This document shows positions 8,601-19,905 of a stretch of DNA of 22,669 bases, one piece after another. The DNA comes from Pleurobrachia bachei. Taxonomy: Eukaryota > Ctenophora > Tentaculata > Cydippida > Pleurobrachiidae. Under the pieces are notes generated by a model. That model was not told where the DNA came from and searched no databases. It saw only the letters and a list, made by a program, of their open reading frames with translations. The stretch is taken from positions 4,691-27,359 of the forward strand of contig AVPN01000935.1 in the NCBI GenBank assembly GCA_000695325.1. Direction: 5' to 3'. Position numbers and translations under genes: made by a program. Positions within the stretch are counted from its first letter, which is position 1. Each line of letters starts with the position of its first letter.

Positions 8601-10498
8601 GTATTCAAGGTCTTATAGGTGGCGGTGTTACCGTATTTCCAAGAATTGAAAACCTAACCTTATCCACCTGCCCCATGTAGTAATGTTGTTTTATGGTCTG
8701 ATCGCCCCCTGTTTTGACTAAAGGCACTTACCTTGTGGGCTGTCGCACTGCTCGAATTCTCTCCGCACTTGTTCCATTACCATGTCTGATAGCTCTGCAC
8801 CCTCCGTGTAGTGCCCAGTCGCCCAGTTGTTACCTGTTAATTGGTTAATTAATTGGTTAATTGCGGAGGGTATTGTTTGTTACTTGAGGATGAATTAGGT
8901 CGTTATTAGGCAGGGGCTACCAAAATAAATTTAAAAATGTGACGTCTCAGTACAGTAGCATAACGCTAACGCCTAGTGGGTTAAATATATCCCAATGATC
9001 ACAACTTGTTAACCTTACCTGCACCATTCCGGCCATGTACGTAGTTGTCAGGTCGGAACACAGGTCCCAGTGGGCTGGCTTTGATCACATCAATCACACC
9101 GGGTTCCAAATCCACTATGAGGGCCCGGGGCACGTACCTGTGGAAAAACATTGTTTTGTTCAAACTCGAGGGTCGAAAAAGGCAAGAAATACACTTGTCA
9201 GGCACTGCAACTGTAACATCGACCATCACACATGGTCACATGCCCAGTGCCCTCACGTTATAGCCTCACGATGCGGAGAGGACGGTCTTATATGAGACAC
9301 AATACACAGTTGCTAGCCAATAAATGTGATTAGTAATTCGGTTCTATACGACATAGGCGATCTTAGATTACAAGGTAAAGCCCCAAAAATCGATTGATCT
9401 GCATATAATGAGATTCTACGTCGACAAAATATGATTTTGAAGCCACCTGCATGTAGTAATGGTTCATTATATATGGATTGTTTGTCGTTTGAACAGCCTT
9501 TTTCTCTTACCCTAACGGGGTTACCTCTCTTCACGCTTATATTCCAGAGAATTCAAAATAACCACTGACTTATGTTTTGCCTTGTTCAACCCTGTCTCAC
9601 CGCGCCCCGATGAAACATGAAGGCAAGTTTAGACTACTCAGTCTCAAGTTATCCTTTCGGTAAGTTTTCCAGACGCTCCCTCCCCCTCTCTTTCAGTTTT
9701 GCAACTTTTTATTCAGTAATTCAAATAGCAGCGAGAAAACTTTAAAATCTCACCTTGCCCCTGAGACCTCTGTCCAGTAAACATTAACCCGATCCAGGCC
9801 TGTCTCTGCATCTTCCCCTACATGTGTCCCATCAGGCTGGATACCATGTTCTGCACTGATAGTCTCCCAAAACTGAAAATAGTACATTAGTTGGTGTTTT
9901 GCTTTTTTCTATCTGCTGAAACTACCAAATAATCCTGGAATAATTCTGGAACGTGATTTGGTTTATTCGCTTTGTGAGCGGAGATATGTGACGGCCATGG
10001 AATTGATATATATTTGAGGTGGTAGTTCCCATCCAGTAGCTAGTTTCGAAAATAAATAAGGAAACAATTTGTTTCCCTATTTATTTCGAAACTCGCATTT
10101 CGAAACATGCATGAAGATAGTTCTATCATACTGGACCTGGCCGGGGGCAAAGTAACGAATGGCTGTGAAATTGTGAAAATAACATCTTTCAAACTTTGGA
10201 ACATACATGGCCAGAATGCATGTCTGTATACTTATAGGGCCAGTACAGGGAGCTGGAGTGACAAATGTTAGCTCGGAGAAGATACGAAAAAACTCATAAC
10301 GTAGTATCATACGTACCTCAAATATTTGTTTGCATTGTTATCTTGAGTCCGACCGAAACAAGTAAACAACTAATCATATAATTACTCGTTATTTAGGTCA
10401 CGTCACTGGTTATCAGCCAATCAGGGACCATTATTTCTTACCTTCAGTCCGACTTGGTTTCCACATTGCCCAACCTGTAGATGGAGAACTTCTCTCAT
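2574..10498 (-). CDS. Beta-tubulin, complete 11-exon gene (gene B)
   Basis: Beta subunit of the microtubule dimer. Exons: 10498-10442, 9872-9754, 9137-9019, 8833-8732, 6695-6568 (or 5314-5187), 6062-5978 (or 4527-4443), 4300-4103, 3902-3771, 3454-3299, 3039-2903, 2684-2574. They total 1344 nt, giving 447 residues, the normal family length, with every phase consistent. Seen in order: [23 protein letters not shown], the GTP loop [74 protein letters not shown] and the acidic tail [16 protein letters not shown]. The N-terminal tetrapeptide is MREV, not MREI. Exons 5-6 are tandemly duplicated and intron 4 carries a large inverted repeat. The short introns elsewhere (about 150-730 bp) show no other coding sequence. 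Confidence 0.93.
3209..3252. mobile_element. 44-bp mini-insertion, copy 1
   Basis: A 44-bp segment sharing 36 of 44 positions with 16749-16792, including the core TGTTCAAACGG. It is flanked by 11-bp direct repeats that match at 9 of 11 positions (3198-3208 and 3253-3263, common part GTCTAGCC). It lies in intron 9 of gene B. I do not recognise a family. Confidence 0.55.
3690..3762. repeat. Dispersed CCAAT-containing repeat, copy 1
   Basis: Intronic segment with AATCAGCCAATCAGGGACCA near its end. A related segment lies at about 10340-10431 in the same gene, sharing TCACGT.ACTGGT and the CCAAT-like core. Both abut a splice donor of gene B (exon 8 donor at 3770, exon 1 donor at 10441), which suggests intron-to-intron spread of a short element. 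Confidence 0.5.
4443..5314 (-). CDS. Alternative exons 5 and 6 of gene B (unit 1 cassette)
   Basis: Exon 5 copy at 5314-5187 ([16 protein letters not shown] to SFSVYPSPK) and exon 6 copy at 4527-4443 ([18 protein letters not shown] to QSFCF). Acceptor and donor sites are intact (CTTCCAG before exon 5, GTAAGG after it, GTATGTG after exon 6). The pair starts and ends in phase 1 and totals 213 nt, so it can replace the unit 2 pair or be added to it without a frameshift. It is nearest to exon 7 in the transcript. Confidence 0.85.
5797..5838 (-). pseudogene. Truncated copy of gene B exon 7 with decoy acceptor
   Basis: The minus strand reads [14 protein letters not shown] from an intact-looking acceptor, then leaves homology at the duplication edge, inside what would be exon 7. 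Splicing from exon 6 of unit 2 into this site would add about 32 residues and reach a stop, giving a truncated tubulin. It marks the boundary of the tandem duplication. Confidence 0.8.
5978..6695 (-). CDS. Exons 5 and 6 of gene B (unit 2 cassette)
   Basis: Exon 5 at 6695-6568 and exon 6 at 6062-5978, first encountered after exon 4. They differ from unit 1 by 4 and 1 base changes, all synonymous. The exon 5 donor is GTAGGG and the exon 6 acceptor ends TTTAG. Exon 5 lies inside the left arm of the large inverted repeat, so in RNA it can pair with its antisense copy at 8155-8282 upstream in the same intron. Confidence 0.85.
7158..7241. mobile_element. Short foldback element with CTAACATTTG ends
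   Basis: An 84-bp segment bounded by CTAACATTTG and its reverse complement CAAATGTTAG, with a partly self-complementary interior. It is mirrored at 7609-7692 by the inverted repeat. A related end followed by a similar flank (GACAAATGTTAGC.CGGAGAAG) occurs at about 10259-10280 in intron 1. It is probably a tiny non-autonomous DNA element. Confidence 0.45.
7241..7609. mobile_element. MITE-like element at the centre of the palindrome
   Basis: A 369-bp element whose ends are inverted repeats of at least 63 bp (GAGCTGTTCTAAACGAGAC inward). It is rich in the small palindromes CAGTTATAACTG and CTCCTATAGGAG and the motif CCTCATACGAG. It has no coding capacity. It forms the hinge of the large inverted repeat. 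The family is not recognised. Confidence 0.6.
8155..8282 (+). pseudogene. Inverted copy of tubulin exon 5
   Basis: The plus strand encodes the exon 5 peptide ([14 protein letters not shown] onward) identically to 6695-6568. It sits antisense within intron 4 of gene B with no other plus-strand tubulin exon nearby, so it cannot form a tubulin by itself. Its likely relevance is as antisense sequence in the gene B pre-mRNA. Confidence 0.85.
8441..8494. mobile_element. Fragment of the same MITE-like element
   Basis: GCAGTTATAACTGCCTCATA then CGAGATTTTGTCTCGTCTAG match the terminal part of the element at the palindrome centre. This fragment begins exactly where the right arm of the inverted repeat ends. 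Two copies of one element, at the hinge and at the outer edge, suggest that element-element pairing helped create the inversion. Confidence 0.6.
10044..10092. repeat. AT-rich hairpin
   Basis: TTTCGAAAATAAATAAGG and CCCTATTTATTTCGAAA form a near-perfect inverted repeat of about 22 bp per arm in intron 1 of gene B. It may be the end of a small foldback element. Confidence 0.6.
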
Positions 10499-12590
10499 GG
10501 TATATTAAGCTGCTAATCAAGTTATTAGGTTGTTAGATATATTGGTAGTTTGTAGTGATAAAAACCAGTCATGTTTTTAAACAAAGGTGATAGTGTAGAA
10601 TGAATTTTCTCGACTTTCCAGAGCGAGAAAGTAGAGTTGATTAGTATCGAGCCCAATGACCGGTCTCTTGTTCGAAGAACTTTCCGGATGTCAGGACGTT
10701 TGAGAGCGAGTGAAATATTGATACAATGAACTGTGAACGAATGATATATATAGAGAGAGAGAGACAGAGAGAGAATGAAAAAACAGAATCAGATAAAGAT
10801 ATTATAACCACGGCTTAGCGTGTTTGATCTTAGGAAAGGAACAGATAGAATTACAGACAGTGTTCGGATGAACATTGAACTTTGTCCAATCAAGTCCTTA
10901 ATCCTCCTCTGTGTATTCAGTATAGGAGGTTTTTGCTCAGCTGGGACAAGTATTGCAATCGATTTCCAGACGTTTTAATCGATATGCTTGCTAATATTGA
11001 CCTCACCCTAATTCCACTTCGCTGCAGCTAGTCGATTCTATACTGTGCAGTGAAAACATATAGTTTGGTGTGAACCTTGGACCGTGTTATGACCTGATTT
11101 CTCGCAATAAAAACAAAGCTATTTATTGGAGTATACATTGTATGTGTTCTTCCATTGCCGTGGGAGTGACCCCTGTGGTGAAATGTCTCAGAACGACTCA
11201 CTGTCTTTTCATTAATTCATTTGATTTGATTTGTAAGGATTTGATTAGATTGGCCATGGTCGATGTATTTCACCCATATCGCGTTACAATAATACGATTT
11301 GATTCCGTATGGCCTTCATGTGACCATGTGTAATTCCTTGATACCTTTCTTATATATTTTACCTCTATCAGATTTTTAAACTTTCCACAGTAAAGAATCA
11401 TAAACCCGTGGGCCGTGTTATGTTATAACCGGGGCGCGATGAGAGAGGGTCGAGACAAGAGAAGTCCTACGAGAGCTAAGTCGATTAGTCCCGGCCCAGC
11501 TGGGCCAAGGACCGGCCAGCTCTTATCTATGCTCATACTTTGGAGAATCACTTTGAGATTCTTCCTGGTCCTTGTTATAATATTCCGTAACGGGACAGGG
11601 ACAATATGGATATGAGAGTAACGTTACTTAGAGTCCAGGGAAGGAATTTGGCTGAGTCGAGGGAATGAGCTGGAGAGTTTTGGATTAGAGAGGCCAAATG
11701 AGATAAGAAAATTAAACTAAGTCTCAGCAGAATACCATGAGCTGGGTCGATTCTCTCTCTCTCTTTCTCTTTCCAAATTTGGGCGAATGAGTTACCGCTG
11801 CAGTCAGTCAAGTCATGATTATACATTTTACGTTGTACGTTGTTTTTGGTCTATACGCACTTTTGATGTGAAATATCAATTAGTAGGTCTATCTAAAGAA
11901 CCATCAAAACTTTGAGTAAGGGTAAAGATAAAATAAATAAATTGCTAAAGTATCGAGCTTCAATTTAAAATACAATATCCATGAACACATTGCTGTTTTG
12001 TGTGTGTGATTATTTCCACAGGTCTAAGGCTATTCGAGACACCAGCTGCAACAGGAATGACCATGAACGGCTGTAATACTGACACGACCCTTCCCAATAG
12101 AATATCACATTTCGTATAATTAACAACATTCACATCAGTTAAAATGTGGCCTTATATCATAACTCTCACTCTCACTCAACAGTAAGTATCTCTCTCCCTC
12201 TCATCCCCTCCCTCCCTTCTAACCACTCTCAGTTTCCCATGGTTCAAATACCACGTGGTAGTCAAACTGTTAAAAGTTCCATTTGTGCCTCTCTCTTATC
12301 TCATTGCAAAGAGAAAGTCTTTATCGGCGTCAATGCATGGTGCAGGGGGTCATGTAGGTACATTAAAAGTTATGTGGTCTCCACTTTCAATACTTGCAGC
12401 GTGACTTGTTGAATGTTGACCCCTTAGTAAGGGCCCCTTACTCAACAAAACGTGACTTTCGAGACAATTTTCAAGTCTCAACACTCGTTTATTTCCTACT
12501 TTTGATTTTCCTACTTTTGCACGTGGTTAGCGAAATAGTAGCAGTGCGATTTAGTATATGTCAGCCTGGGGCTAAATGGCCCTACGAGCC
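10499..12590. other. Intergenic region upstream of both gene B and the DSL gene
   Basis: The divergent starts of tubulin gene B (minus) and the DSL gene (plus) share this stretch, so both promoters should be here. I see a (GA)n tract at about 10746-10775, a TC-rich block at 11750-11775 and CT-rich sequence near 12165-12225. No supported coding exon, RNA gene or clear TATA box could be assigned. The short open frames lack family resemblance or splice support. Confidence 0.5.
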
Positions 12591-12613
12591 CCCTTTCCCA
12601 AAAGCAATTTGCC

Positions 12614-12740
12614 CGGTAAATCGGGGTGCCGGGTATATCGGGGTCAAATACCGTAAATTTCCTATTTTAGGGGAAGTTTACCCTCCCGGTATATCGGGGT
12701 TCCGGTAAATCGGGGCCCGGTAAATCGGGGTCCGACTGTA
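12614..12740. mobile_element. Tigger/pogo-like transposon terminus
   Basis: A cluster of CCGGTAAATCGGGG and CCGGTATATCGGGG units ends in GGGTCCGACTGTA. Read from the right, the end is TACAGTCGGACCCCGATTTA. This resembles pogo/Tigger terminal repeats with a TA target site (recalled family knowledge, not a search). I found no matching left end, so it is a solo or partial copy. Confidence 0.45.
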
Positions 12741-12897
12741 CCTAGAATCCAATATCTTGTTATATTGTAACCCTTATCTTGTTAATTTTTAACAACATTA
12801 GGCACACAACTATAGTTTATAGTTGCAACTGAGTACGTAGTATGTTAGTCCCTAGCTTGGATTAAACTAAACTTATTTTATTACAGCTACAACAGCC

Positions 12898-12918
12898 ATG
12901 GACAGTTTTAACGAGTGA
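12898..12918 (+). promoter_or_regulatory. Short upstream ORF in the DSL gene leader
   Basis: An ATG in good context (GCCATGG) opens MDSFNE and stops 7 bases before the signal-peptide ATG. A TTATTACAG acceptor ends at 12886, so this lies in the last leader exon if that site is used. Such an upstream frame would be expected to lower translation of the main start, which has a weaker context. Confidence 0.5.
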
Positions 12919-12925
12919 AGATATT

Positions 12926-15198
12926 ATGATTCCAGTACTGATTTTGGTTTACTTTGCAAGTCTTTCACACCAGGTAACTAGGGGTTTCTAGGGTTGATGG
13001 TTACTAATGGTTACTAGGGGTACCTTATGGTTTACAAATACGTTAACTTTACTTGGTAGTAACAATTAAAAATTAAAACTAAGCTCTGTTTTGTAGAAAT
13101 GCGGAGTTCTATTTGGAATTGGACAGATACTACTTTGTACCTGACCATATTTTCGTTAAGATAACACTCTCTATCAACTAAATCCTCCCTGCAGGTCAAT
13201 GCTGGGGGGCGGCTCTACTTTGGGTTGAATTTCTTCAACAGCGGTACCTGTGGTACGGGAGGCAAGAAAATTCGTCCAACTTGCAGCTATTTTTTCACCC
13301 TAACCCTCCAACCTTCCAACAAAATCATCCAGCTAGATCCCTTTGGAGCACCACACGGCACCTTGAGATTCATCCAAAGTGAGAGCGAGGATGATTTTGT
13401 ACTAGGCCCACGCCTATCAAACCCATTCCCAGTCAGCCCATCAAATGACACCAGTGACACGATCATTAGCGTTAATATCAGAGTCCGAAATCTCAACTTT
13501 ACCCATCGCAAACTACGGTGTCTTTGCAAGTTGTGGTCACTAATGATGGTTGGAGAGATTGATGACGTCATAATTTACAGCGATGGAGCATTGTTCACTG
13601 GTTCTGCAGAGTGGAGGTGTGATCAAGGCTTCACGGGCCAGCACTGTGATCAATGTATAGAGGGGTTTGCGGGTCCAGCTTGTAACTGTACGTTAACAGG
13701 GGTGAATGATGTATGTGATCCGTTGACGGGGATCAAGTCGTGTAAACAAGGGTTTTACGGTGAGGGATGTGAGGTTTTTTGTGCAACTGAGGATGAAACT
13801 AGGTACAGCTGTACTAAATTTGGTAACAAACTGTGTAAATACCCGTTCATTGGTACCAACTGTTTTACTGTATCACCCTGTGAGGAGAACCTATACGGGC
13901 AAGATTGCACCGTCTCCTGCACCCCAATTCCCGGTCAGAAACTATGCGATACGAATGGTGGTGCAGTTTGTGAGGGTCATTATGGTGGTCCGGACTGTGG
14001 TGACTGCGAAGAGGGCTACTATGGTGCTGACTGTACGAATTTCTGTAAACCCCAACCTATAGATCCGCAGTACGGGTGCGGTCCGGACGGGGAGAAGGTC
14101 TGTGTAGGCAACTGGACGGGAGAGGAGTGTGGTCGGTGCATCCCCAATCACTTTCCACCTAGCTGTAACACATGGTGTATTGAAACAGAAGCCTACACTT
14201 GTGATGGACCTGATAGAATCTGCAACCCGGGCTGGTACCCCAAATTGGAGTGCGATGTGGCGTGTAACTCAACTAAAGCATGGAATTGTAACACAGAGAC
14301 TGGCAAGAAGATCTGTCTTGAAAACAGGGCGGGGAAGAACTGCGAGGGATGTGTGCCTCCTTACACCAAAGATTCCAAGACTGGAGAATGTAAGAAGTGC
14401 ACTGTACCGGGTAGAACGTGGTCCTGCCAGAACGGGACTAAGGTATGCAATCTAAACTACTATGGAAAGGACTGCACAGACTTTTGTGAGCCATCCAACC
14501 GGATCCAAGAGTGCATACCGAACCTACATTCAGTTGACCGGGTGTGTACCGCTAATTGGACGGGTATAGACTGTGTTAACTGTATCCCCCAGCACTACGG
14601 CGGCCTCACGTTATATTTCACACAACCGTGACTCAAGTGGCTTACGTTACTGGATGGCAGTCTGTCTTGTAAAGCAGGCTTCTATAACCCTCCAGATTGT
14701 ATGGTGTTTTGCGACGCCACCTCCGAGTTTTACACCTGTTCCTCAACAGGAGTTAAGCAGTGTATCGGGAACAGAGATGTAGTGACAGACTGTAAGATTT
14801 GTCTGCCAAACTATTACGGTGAGGATTGTGATAAGTATTGTTATGAGCCGGGGTTACGGTTTGTTTGTAATACGACCACGGGGAACAGGGAGTGTAGGAA
14901 GGGTTTTATTGGCCCTGAATGTGATGCATGTGCGACGGATTACTATGGCACGTGGTGCCCAAAGAACGAACCTTGTGTGCTGATGTGCAACCAGAAATGC
15001 GTGAACACTGTCAATTACACGTGTAACATACAGGGTGTTCTAGAAATGAACGCAGATTTTAGTCGAACTCTTTACAACAAAGCCGAGATGTTTATACCAG
15101 AGTTGATCATTGCGGCGACGACTTTTACAGGAGCTTTGATCATTATGGGTTTCTGTTGTATACATTCACGGCTTGAGAAAAAGCTTGAAGATGACTGA
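12926..15198 (+). CDS. Notch-ligand-like multi-DSL membrane protein, copy 1
   Basis: Two exons: 12926-12973 (signal peptide MIPVLILVYFASLSHQ) and 13195-15198, joined in phase 0. Without interruption the frame would give 683 residues. An MNNL-like region spans about 20-115 (YFGLNFFNSGTCG, PTCSYFFTLTL). A Cys-rich array of about ten DSL-like modules starts near residue 180. The best is CKQGFYGEGCEVFC followed by YSC, KLC and GTNC near 199-240. One membrane span at about 653-673 (LIIAATTFTGALIIMGFCC) precedes a 10-residue basic/acidic tail. DSL domains bind Notch receptors, which suggests a cell-surface ligand or decoy. A 51-nt anomalous block (14601-14651) introduces a stop at 14629, so as written the product is 494 residues with no membrane anchor. 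A second block alters residues 116-132. Confidence 0.85.
13492..13542 (+). other. Non-reversed complement block 1 in DSL copy 1
   Basis: Bases 13492-13541 are the direct base-by-base complement of 17308-17357 (50 of 50), with no reversal. Position 13542 complements to T, giving GAT where copy 2 has GAC (both Asp), so 51 nt is likely. The block begins on a codon boundary. As written it reads Leu-Asn-Phe-Thr with extra Cys (RCLCK). Its complement reads ELKWVAFDATETFNTSD as in copy 2. Confidence 0.9.
14601..14651 (+). other. Non-reversed complement block 2 in DSL copy 1
   Basis: All 51 bases are the un-reversed complement of 18417-18467 at the same offset (3816) as the flanking direct homology. 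Copy 2 is open here and keeps the Cys spacing of a DSL module, so copy 1 is the altered one. The block has two Cys-less codon stretches and a TGA. The reading frame is unchanged on both sides because 51 is divisible by three. Confidence 0.95.
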
Positions 15199-15310
15199 AC
15201 ATTATATCATGACTGAACATCATACCATTCAAAACACGTGTGATTACGGGATTGGATGTTTTTTATCTTTTTACCAAATGTAACTTATAAATTTGATTAA
15301 TTTAATTCAC

Positions 15311-15361
15311 TTGTTTTAATCAAAAATTCAAACTTATCAATGTTGCGTGTGGTGCCTTTGA
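15311..15361 (+). other. Non-reversed complement block 3 in the 3' UTR
   Basis: All 51 bases complement 19127-19177 without reversal, again at offset 3816. It is noncoding, so which copy is altered cannot be told. It sits at the end of a 659-bp tract in which the copies differ once. Two bases after it copy 2 lacks 59 bp present in copy 1. Confidence 0.95.
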
Positions 15362-15460
15362 AGCAGTTAGACTATAAAGCGGAATATTAAGTATTGTATC
15401 ATACAATTTGTATGATGATGAGTGATAGAACGTGCTGGCTAGAAGGCAGGATGAGGTCTG

Positions 15461-15466
15461 AATAAA
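15461..15466 (+). terminator. Poly(A) signal of DSL copy 1
   Basis: AATAAA about 263 bp after the intended stop at 15198. Homology with copy 2 ends about 10 bp beyond it, consistent with the gene's 3' boundary. Confidence 0.7.
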
Positions 15467-15475
15467 GCTTTATAA

Positions 15476-16102
15476 ACAGGGCCGGGCAAAGCGTGAAGTA
15501 TGAAAAGAGAATCTTTCTAAGCCAGAAATGTACCGGCCTAATATACACGTATGTATAAGGATGGGCTGTGGAGGCTGGCACTCGACATAAATTGGTCGAG
15601 GTCACAACTCTCTGTCTCTATGCCCTCCGGAGGGCCTCACCTGCCCCAAATTTGGAGGATTAAATACGATTACTTAGCTCTCAGGTCAATGCTCTATTTT
15701 AGTATAAATTCGCAACATTCTCCCAAGTCCCAACCGTCAAAACGTCGAGATGAAAATGGGATTTTTAATTTTTTGTCAAGGCAGTTTTTGAAACTGGACG
15801 TTTGGGAATTTTTTTGCAAGTTCGATTTCCAAAAAATTGCACTGATTCTTGGTACGCGCAAATAAAATCCGCGCCTAAGACGCGCAGCTAGAGTGCTAGC
15901 GTCGCGCGCAATTTAACTTTCCTCGTTGAAATTCGTATGGACTTCGCGTCTTACAGACGGATGGGGAAGCGAAACCGGAACGGAGCTGAAAAGCAGAGTT
16001 TCAGTTTCATTTTCACCAATAAAAAAAGACGGATTTCTCAAATTTCAAAATCAAATCTTTAAAATTATAGTACAAAACAACAAAACAATTTCACTGACAC
16101 AA
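15476..16102. other. Convergent intergenic region between DSL copy 1 and the OSTM1-like gene
   Basis: The two genes converge here. It contains a small palindrome GCCCTCCGGAGGGC near 15620 and T-rich sequence at 15760-15800. I see no supported exon or RNA gene. Confidence 0.5.
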
Positions 16103-16348
16103 CTACGAAAAGTTCTTTGACAGAAATCCATTTCCCATGTAAAACAAGATCGGTAGGAGGAGCATTCCCGCTGCGAGGGAAATTACAGGAATATATTCAA
16201 CATCGGGATGACCACACTCAAACTTGACACTCCAAGCTTGGGCTGTACTGTTCATGCTGTCAGCGAGATCTGCACACGCATACCCTGAAAAGAAGAGGGA
16301 GAGGTGTTAAATTTGGGGTTGATCTAGGGGTTGTATAACTCTCGAAAC

Positions 16349-19014
<2,666 letters not shown>

Positions 19015-19217
19015 ACATTATATCATGACTGAACATCATACCATTCAAAACACGTGTGATTACGGGATTGGATGTTTTTTATCTTTTTACCAAATGTAAC
19101 TTATAAATTTGATTAATTTAATTCACAACAAAATTAGTTTTTAAGTTTGAATAGTTACAACGCACACCACGGAAACTAGTGATAGAACGTGCTGGCTAGA
19201 AGGCAGGATGAGGTCTG

Positions 19218-19223
19218 AATAAA
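19218..19223 (+). terminator. Poly(A) signal of DSL copy 2
   Basis: AATAAA in the same context as copy 1 (GTCTGAATAAAGC). Homology ends within about 10 bp and (ATT)n begins at 19230. Confidence 0.65.
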
Positions 19224-19229
19224 GCTTTA

Positions 19230-19306
19230 TAATTATTATTATTATTATTCAATCTAAAATGTATACATTGCAATAACTACAACATATACCGCCCCTTTTT
19301 GTGGGC
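19230..19306. repeat. (ATT)n tract with ATATACCGCC end, copy 1
   Basis: Seven ATT units followed by about 50 bp ending ATATACCGCCCC. A similar (TAA)n tract followed by GCGCTTATATACCGCC lies at 22422-22460. A shared microsatellite plus terminal motif suggests tails of the same dispersed non-LTR or SINE-like element. Confidence 0.45.
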
Positions 19307-19371
19307 AAAAAGGATAGTCTACTGACGTCAATATGTTTAGTCCCTTCAGTGAACAATTCACTGAATAGATA

Positions 19372-19730
19372 TCAGCCACATTTTATAACCCCCCTGGTAA
19401 TCCAATAACGACCATTCGGATTATCTCGTTTCAGTTCTTTCAGAGTATCAACCAGAGATTTCCGCTCTCGCTGTTCTTCTGCTGATAGATCGGGGGAGAG
19501 AAAAACGGAAGAAAATTTCTCTGAACTCTTTAGCTGCTTTGCTTTCCGAAGAAGCTGCAGCAAGGATTCCCTTCTTTCAAGGGTAACAATGACAGGTCTC
19601 GCTCGGTCATCAGTCTTTAGGCCGACCCGCTTTATGGAGGTCACAACAGGTCTCTCATTTAGCTCATCAAAGACATCCCGAACTTCATGTTCAGTAGCCC
19701 TGGTAGTAGTTTCTGGGAGCCCAAATAAAA
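19372..19730 (-). mobile_element. LINE ORF1-like fragment
   Basis: The minus strand reads SVLFGLPETTTRATEHEVRD, then SIKRVGLKTDDRARPVIVTL, KAKQLK, VFLSPDLSAEEQRERKSLVD and YWITRGVI. The order (a ..V.GLPE segment, R.RPV.V.., ..NAKKLK-like, ..F.SPDL...ER..R, ..W..R.G.) matches the C-terminal half of LINE ORF1-type proteins as I remember them. No reverse transcriptase is in the window. It is an isolated piece adjoining the myosin-V fragment. Confidence 0.6.
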
Positions 19731-19736
19731 CAGAGA

Positions 19737-19871
19737 GATACTTTGGAAGTACAGTGATGTGTTGACATGCTTGTTTAGAAGCTCGGAGGCCCCTTGGAGG
19801 TCAGACAAGTGGTGCTCCGTGTAGAGCTGGCCACCAGCCAAGATCATCATGAAGCACACGTCACACACTAC
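19737..19871 (-). CDS. Unassigned candidate exon
   Basis: After a possible acceptor (TGTTTTATAG) the minus strand reads VVCDVCFMMILAGGQLYTEH then HLSDLQGASELLNKHVNTSL. A weak donor (GTATCT) follows. I do not recognise it. The CDVC pair recalls the CxxC before the helical part of OSTM1, and it lies on the OSTM1 strand upstream of its known exons, but this is only a guess. It does not join in frame to the preceding myosin-V-like exon, where it would hit a stop at once. Confidence 0.3.
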
Positions 19872-19905
19872 CTATAAAACATGACAACACGTGTCCAATA
19901 CTTAC

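Noticed and set aside
12394-12708. 104-residue plus-strand open frame
   Set aside because: Its second half is the repetitive transposon terminus with CGGGG units. No family resemblance or splice context was seen.
13492-13542. Idea that the odd block is a small inversion
   Set aside because: Inversion would give the reverse complement. Reading the block backwards destroys the match, while reading it forwards as complement is perfect.
14129-14455. Alternate-frame open readings inside the DSL genes
   Set aside because: They are present in both copies only because the copies are homologous. The Cys-patterned frame is the conserved one.
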